Source of the DNA: Lachnospiraceae bacterium NK4A144
GTDB taxonomy: Bacteria; Bacillota; Clostridia; Lachnospirales; Lachnospiraceae
Assembly (NCBI GenBank): GCA_000424365.1
Contig: AUJT01000001.1
Coordinates: 372,001 to 436,000 of the forward strand
Direction of reading: 5' to 3'
Length of the DNA stretch: 64,000 nt
The notes below the pieces were generated by a model. It did not search any database, had not been told where the DNA came from, and saw nothing but the letters and a program-made list of their open reading frames with translations. The position numbers and the translations under genes were made by a program. Of the stretch, positions 59,803 to 64,000 are shown in pieces. Each line of letters opens with the position of its first letter. Positions within the stretch are counted from its first letter, which is position 1.

Positions 59803-60759
59803 TTATTTAATACTCTGTCCGGCGAAGACAGCTTCTGCCGTTTCCTGCAAATAAGCACAAAGTGCATTATTGTCCGTAAACTGCTGTCTGTCAACCCAGA
59901 TTACATTTTTTTCACGTCTAAACCAGGTAAGCTGCCTCTTTGCAAAATGCCTGGTTTCTTTTTTTATGTCATCGACAGCCTTTTCGAGACTGCACTTTCT
60001 CTGAAGATAATGCACTATCTGGCGATAGCCGAGTCCCTGCATGGCTGTCATTTCTTCTGTCACTCCCATTTCGAGGAGTTTCTTTGTCTCTTCTAAAAGT
60101 CCTTCTTCCATCATTTGATCCACTCGCAGATTTATCCTCTCGTAAAGGATATCCCGTGGCATGGTCAGTACAAAAAAGGAAGCGTTATATGCAGGTTCTT
60201 TCTTACGTTCTTCTTCATTATGTACAGAAATCTGCCGTCCTGTGGAATGATAATATTCGAGTGCCCTGATCACACGCTTCATATTTCCGGCAGGAATCGC
60301 GTCCGCCGATGCAGGATCCACCTCTCGAAGCTTTGCATGCAAAAACTCTTTTCCATGTGCAAGCCCTTCTTTTTCAAGCTCTTCACGATATGCCTCGTCA
60401 ATTTCCGTAGTCTTGAAATCTATATTATACAGCACCGACTGTATATAAAAACCGGTTCCGCCCGCAAGGATAGGTATCGAACCCTCCGAATATATCTTAT
60501 CCATGGATTCAAATGCCATTTCCTGAAAACGAGTCACGTTAAAGTCTTCTGTAGGCTCCAGACAATCAATAAGATAATGCGGTATACCTTCCATTTCATC
60601 CGGACGTATTTTTGCTGATCCTATATCCATATACCGGTAAACCTGCATAGAATCAGCAGAGATCACCTGTCCGTTAATCCTTTTCGCAAGTCCGACCGAT
60701 GAGGCAGTCTTTCCTACCGCTGTAGGTCCTGCAATTATGATCAAAGGCTTTTTTTCCAT
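59803..60759 (-). CDS. miaA: tRNA dimethylallyltransferase
   Basis: Adds a dimethylallyl group to A37 of tRNAs that read U-starting codons. The 318 residues contain the P-loop GPTAVGKT near 11, SADSMQVYRYMDIGSAK near 35, GGTGFYIQSVLY near 99 and QLTWFRREKNVIW near 285. AGAGGATCG precedes the ATG. It starts 1 base after mutL ends, giving the conserved mutS-mutL-miaA order; its substrate comes from the isoprenoid pathway that dxs starts. Confidence 0.96.
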   Translation of the reverse strand: MEKKPLIIIAGPTAVGKTASSVGLAKRINGQVISADSMQVYRYMDIGSAKIRPDEMEGIPHYLIDCLEPTEDFNVTRFQEMAFESMDKIYSEGSIPILAGGTGFYIQSVLYNIDFKTTEIDEAYREELEKEGLAHGKEFLHAKLREVDPASADAIPAGNMKRVIRALEYYHSTGRQISVHNEEERKKEPAYNASFFVLTMPRDILYERINLRVDQMMEEGLLEETKKLLEMGVTEEMTAMQGLGYRQIVHYLQRKCSLEKAVDDIKKETRHFAKRQLTWFRREKNVIWVDRQQFTDNNALCAYLQETAEAVFAGQSIK

Positions 60760-60760
60760 C

Positions 60761-62803
60761 TTATACGATCCTCTTAAATTTCTTTTCCATTTCTTTTTTT
60801 GACATCTGGATCACTGTCGGGCGTCCATGTGGACAATTATACGGATTTTCGCAGGACAACAGTTTATCGATAAGTACTTCCGCTTCCATAAACGATAATC
60901 TATTATTTCCCTTTACCGCTGCCTTACACGCCATTGTTGCGATCCTGTCGTGGATCAGACTTACTTCCGAAAGTTTTGTTCCGTCCTGAAGTTCATCAAG
61001 AAGAGAAATAAAAACGTCTTTCTCCTGAAGTCCATACATATCTTCCGGTACGGCACGTATTGCGTATTCATTTCCTCCGAAATCTTCTATCTGAAATCCC
61101 ATTTCTTCAAACTTATCCATGTATTTTTCGAGGACAAGCCTGTGTGCACCGTCCAGTGTGACGATCTGAGGCGGCTGACAGATCTGTGTCGTAACCTCAT
61201 GCTTTTCAAACTGCTTCATGAAATGCTCGTAATTAACTTTTTCGTGGGCCGCATGCTGATCGATCATCATCATAGTATCCCTATACTCGATGATCCAATA
61301 GGTATCAAAAACCTGTCCGACGATCCTGAATTCCTGTGAAGCCTTGCGTGTGAGTATCTTTTCCTCGAATAGATCAAGCTGTTTAGGGTTCTCCGTAACA
61401 GTATCCGGTTCCTGCCTTATTTCCGGTTTTATTTCAGACTTAATATCCGCTTCCAGTTTTACTTCATTCGATTCTTGAGCTATCTCTTTTTCAGCAACCT
61501 GAGCCTGCACAGATTTTGTTTCTAAATTAAAATCCGTTTTATCTTCGACAACCTTATTAATTACAGGTGCCGGCGTTATCGATGACATTTCCTTAAGCAC
61601 AGCCCGTGACGTTGCCATTTCTGACGCAAAAGTACGCTCGGCAGATCTGTTTTCCTGTACTCTGTCTGTATTATTTATTTCCGGAACATAAGAAGCCGGC
61701 TTTACTATAGGAGCCTGCTTTGGCCTCTGGAAAGGTTCAGGCGCATGCTTCGGGGCAGCGGGCGGAGGTGCCGGACGTGCAGGCTCTTTTCCAAAAGAAA
61801 AATGATTTATAAGTTCACGTCCGCCAAGCACTGTACGTACATTTTCCCTTATAAATTCATAAACTTCCGCGGTCTCAGAAAACTTGATCTCCATTTTTCT
61901 GGGATGAACATTAACATCCAGTTCATCCGGTGGAACTGTCAGAGAAAGAACACAAAACGGAAATCTATGCTGCATTAGAAATCCCGCATAACCATCTTCC
62001 AGCGCTTTTGAAAATGTCTTATCCTTCACATAACGACCATTTACAAAATAGTTTTCCATTGTTCGGCTGTTTCTGGCTACAACAGGTTTTGCAAGAAATC
62101 CTGCAAGATGCATTCCTGACCTTTCTGCATCTATAGGCAGGAGTGAGTCTGCTATATCACGTCCGTATATTCTGTATATTACTTCCTTAAGGTCCCCATT
62201 TCCCTGAGTTACAAGCTTATTGCTGCCGTTCACTGTGTACTTAAATGATATATCAGGACGGATCATGGCTATTTCTTCCACAAGCGCCGTCACATATCCT
62301 GCCTCAGTCATGGGGCTTTTCAGGAATTTACGTCTCGCCGGAGTATTATAGAAAATATTACGTATAACAAAAGTCGTTCCGTCCGGCACACCTGCTTCAT
62401 CGAGCGACACTTCCGTGCCCCCGTTTATCACATATCTGGCACCGGTCAGAGCCTCTTCCGTCTTTGTCATTATCTCGACTTCAGAAATGGACGCTATACT
62501 CGGAAGCGCTTCTCCTCTGAACCCAAGGCTGCTTATGGACATGAGATCTTCTATTTTTCTAAGCTTACTCGTTGCATGAGGCAAAAATGCTGTGCGGACC
62601 TGATTTAAGGGAATACCGCATCCATTATCTGTTACCCGGATGAGATCGATACCGCCATTTTTTATTTCTACAGAAATAGCCGTAGCCCCTGCATCCAACG
62701 CGTTTTCCAGGAGTTCCTTTACGACGGAAGCCGGCCTTTCTATTACTTCTCCGGCTGCGATCCTGTCTATCGTTTTATCATCAAGAACTTTAATTTCACT
62801 CAT
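60761..62803 (-). CDS. mutL: DNA mismatch repair protein MutL (endonuclease type)
   Basis: Mismatch-repair ATPase that couples MutS to strand cutting. The 680 residues begin with the GHKL ATPase: KELLENALDAGATAI near 36, TDNGCGI near 62 and SLGFRGEALPSI near 96. A Pro/Glu/Lys-rich linker (about 335-470) leads to the C-terminal domain. Its endonuclease motif MIDQHAAHEKVNYE lies near 515, with ACKAAVKGN near 627 and CPHGRPTV near 660, as in MutH-less bacteria. ATG with GGTGAT chosen; it begins 6 bases beyond the mutS stop. Confidence 0.96.
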   Translation of the reverse strand: MSEIKVLDDKTIDRIAAGEVIERPASVVKELLENALDAGATAISVEIKNGGIDLIRVTDNGCGIPLNQVRTAFLPHATSKLRKIEDLMSISSLGFRGEALPSIASISEVEIMTKTEEALTGARYVINGGTEVSLDEAGVPDGTTFVIRNIFYNTPARRKFLKSPMTEAGYVTALVEEIAMIRPDISFKYTVNGSNKLVTQGNGDLKEVIYRIYGRDIADSLLPIDAERSGMHLAGFLAKPVVARNSRTMENYFVNGRYVKDKTFSKALEDGYAGFLMQHRFPFCVLSLTVPPDELDVNVHPRKMEIKFSETAEVYEFIRENVRTVLGGRELINHFSFGKEPARPAPPPAAPKHAPEPFQRPKQAPIVKPASYVPEINNTDRVQENRSAERTFASEMATSRAVLKEMSSITPAPVINKVVEDKTDFNLETKSVQAQVAEKEIAQESNEVKLEADIKSEIKPEIRQEPDTVTENPKQLDLFEEKILTRKASQEFRIVGQVFDTYWIIEYRDTMMMIDQHAAHEKVNYEHFMKQFEKHEVTTQICQPPQIVTLDGAHRLVLEKYMDKFEEMGFQIEDFGGNEYAIRAVPEDMYGLQEKDVFISLLDELQDGTKLSEVSLIHDRIATMACKAAVKGNNRLSFMEAEVLIDKLLSCENPYNCPHGRPTVIQMSKKEMEKKFKRIV

Positions 62804-62808
62804 GGTAA

Positions 62809-64000
62809 TCACCCGTTTTTCCATCTGTTATTCAGGTTATTCTGAAGCTTATATAAAGTATTTAGCGCATCCATAGGCGTCATATGCGCGAGATCCAGTT
62901 CTTTCAACTCATTAAGGACGTCATTATCACTTATCGTATCAAAAAGAGACATCTGTCCCAGATCAACTTCATCAAGTTTTCTCTGCTTCTTTGCCTTTGT
63001 CACAACATTTTCAGCGCTTTCCTCTGCGATTGCCTGGATATTATATGTGATGTCATTGTCGGAAAGCTCTGCTACGATATCATTTGCTCTGGCAATAACG
63101 GATTCCGGTACTCCTGCAAGTCGAGCCACATGGATACCATAGGATTTGTCTGCGCCACCGGAAACGATCTTTCTCAAAAATACAACATCATCTCCGTTTT
63201 CTTTTACTGCGAAACAGAAATTATTGATACCGGGCACTTTACCCTCAAGCTCTGTGAGCTCATGATAATGAGTAGCAAAAAGCGTCTTTGCACCCAGTCG
63301 TTTTTTATCCGCTATATGTTCCACAACGGCCCATGCTATGCTAAGTCCGTCAAAAGTTGATGTTCCGCGGCCTATCTCATCGAGGATCAGAAGTGACCTC
63401 TTTGTTGCATTTCGTAAAATGTTTGCAACTTCATTCATCTCGACCATAAATGTCGACTGTCCGCTCGCAAGATCATCGGACGCGCCTACACGTGTGAATA
63501 TACGGTCAACGATACAGATATCTGCCTCATCTGCCGGTACAAACGATCCAAGAGCAGCCATCAGCACGATAAGCGCACACTGACGCATATAGGTGGATTT
63601 TCCTGCCATATTCGGACCTGTGATGATAGAGATCATGTTCTTATTCTGATCGAGCATCACGTCATTTGGAACAAAGATACCCTGATCAAGCATCTTTTCA
63701 ACCACCGGATGGCGTCCGTTCTTTATCTTTAACGTACCCTTGTTATTGATCTTCGGACGAACATACTGATTATGCTCTGCCGTATACGAAAGAGACTGGA
63801 GTACATCTACCATTGCCACTGCCTTTGCAGTCGTAAGGATCCTCTCAACATTCTTTCCGATCTCCCTGCGGACTTCATCGAAAAGTTCATATTCCAGCGA
63901 TGTCAGGCGTTCTTCTGAATTAAGTATCGTGTCTTCCATCTGCTTCAGTTCATCAGTGATAAACCTTTCGCTTCCGGTAAGAGTCTGCTTACGAACATAA
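62809..64000 (-). CDS. mutS: DNA mismatch repair protein MutS, C-terminal part (runs off the window)
   Basis: Recognises mismatches and signals to MutL. The frame is open to the window edge, where YVRKQTLTGSERF continues upstream, so only the C-terminal ~395 residues are seen. Present are the end of the lever/clamp domain, Walker A GPNMAGKSTYMRQ, Walker B LLILDEIGRGTSTFDG, the ATPase His in FATHYHELTEL, and the helix-turn-helix dimer region. The C-terminal tail ends in a normal-looking MTPMDALNTLYKLQ. Followed by mutL. Confidence 0.97.
   Translation of the reverse strand, partial: YVRKQTLTGSERFITDELKQMEDTILNSEERLTSLEYELFDEVRREIGKNVERILTTAKAVAMVDVLQSLSYTAEHNQYVRPKINNKGTLKIKNGRHPVVEKMLDQGIFVPNDVMLDQNKNMISIITGPNMAGKSTYMRQCALIVLMAALGSFVPADEADICIVDRIFTRVGASDDLASGQSTFMVEMNEVANILRNATKRSLLILDEIGRGTSTFDGLSIAWAVVEHIADKKRLGAKTLFATHYHELTELEGKVPGINNFCFAVKENGDDVVFLRKIVSGGADKSYGIHVARLAGVPESVIARANDIVAELSDNDITYNIQAIAEESAENVVTKAKKQRKLDEVDLGQMSLFDTISDNDVLNELKELDLAHMTPMDALNTLYKLQNNLNNRWKNG

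Overview
The window reads as the chromosome of a low-GC Gram-positive bacterium of the Clostridia, most likely Lachnospiraceae (Butyrivibrio-like). This is inferred from the gene complement and order: a radC-mreB-mreC-mreD-PBP2-rodA-mgsA block, a sepF/yggS/HlyD-type block, a selenium-type xanthine dehydrogenase cluster and an Rpn-type PD-(D/E)XK protein. Many genes have strong AGGAGG-type ribosome binding sites. No rRNA or tRNA gene was recognised.

Region 1 (1-9.7 kb, + strand) is a rearranged type I-E CRISPR-Cas locus. The order is casA-casB-casC-casD-casE, leader and 11-repeat array, cas1, leader and 2-repeat mini-array, a cas2-cas3 fusion gene, then leader and 8-repeat array. All Cascade subunits, Cas1, Cas2 and Cas3 are present, but Cas2e is the N-terminal domain of Cas3. 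That architecture is the hallmark of type I-F, not I-E. Three homologous leaders each follow a cas gene, and the middle one overlaps the 3' end of cas1.

Region 2 (9.7-22 kb) is accessory and housekeeping: a TPR-like membrane protein, an Rpn-like nuclease, a mechanosensitive channel fused to a GHKL ATPase-like domain, TPM and LemA proteins, a lipoprotein, dxs behind a MerR-type promoter with a beheaded merR, an adenylate-forming enzyme, a phospholipase-C-like protein and a lone tyrosine recombinase.

Region 3 (23-35.4 kb, - strand) holds two surface-polysaccharide genes, a membrane EAL/GGDEF protein, a purine-catabolism operon of four xanthine-dehydrogenase-type genes behind an apparent attenuator, and apt.

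Region 4 (35.4-64 kb, mostly - strand) holds a chemoreceptor remnant, lipoprotein and transporter genes, a partner-switching cassette (two ATPase-like proteins and a STAS protein), then housekeeping blocks: rluD-like/lspA/aroB, sepF/yggS/HlyD, dacF/mgsA, the elongasome, radC, a methionine gamma-lyase-like enzyme, miaA, mutL and the end of mutS.

Two families of small repeats are scattered from 15 to 49 kb. One is a ~146-bp MITE with 11-bp inverted ends; four of five copies have perfect 8-bp target duplications. The other is a palindrome (GATGTAAGGGTC / GACCCTGACATC) found empty, with a hairpin cargo, or with a MITE inserted.
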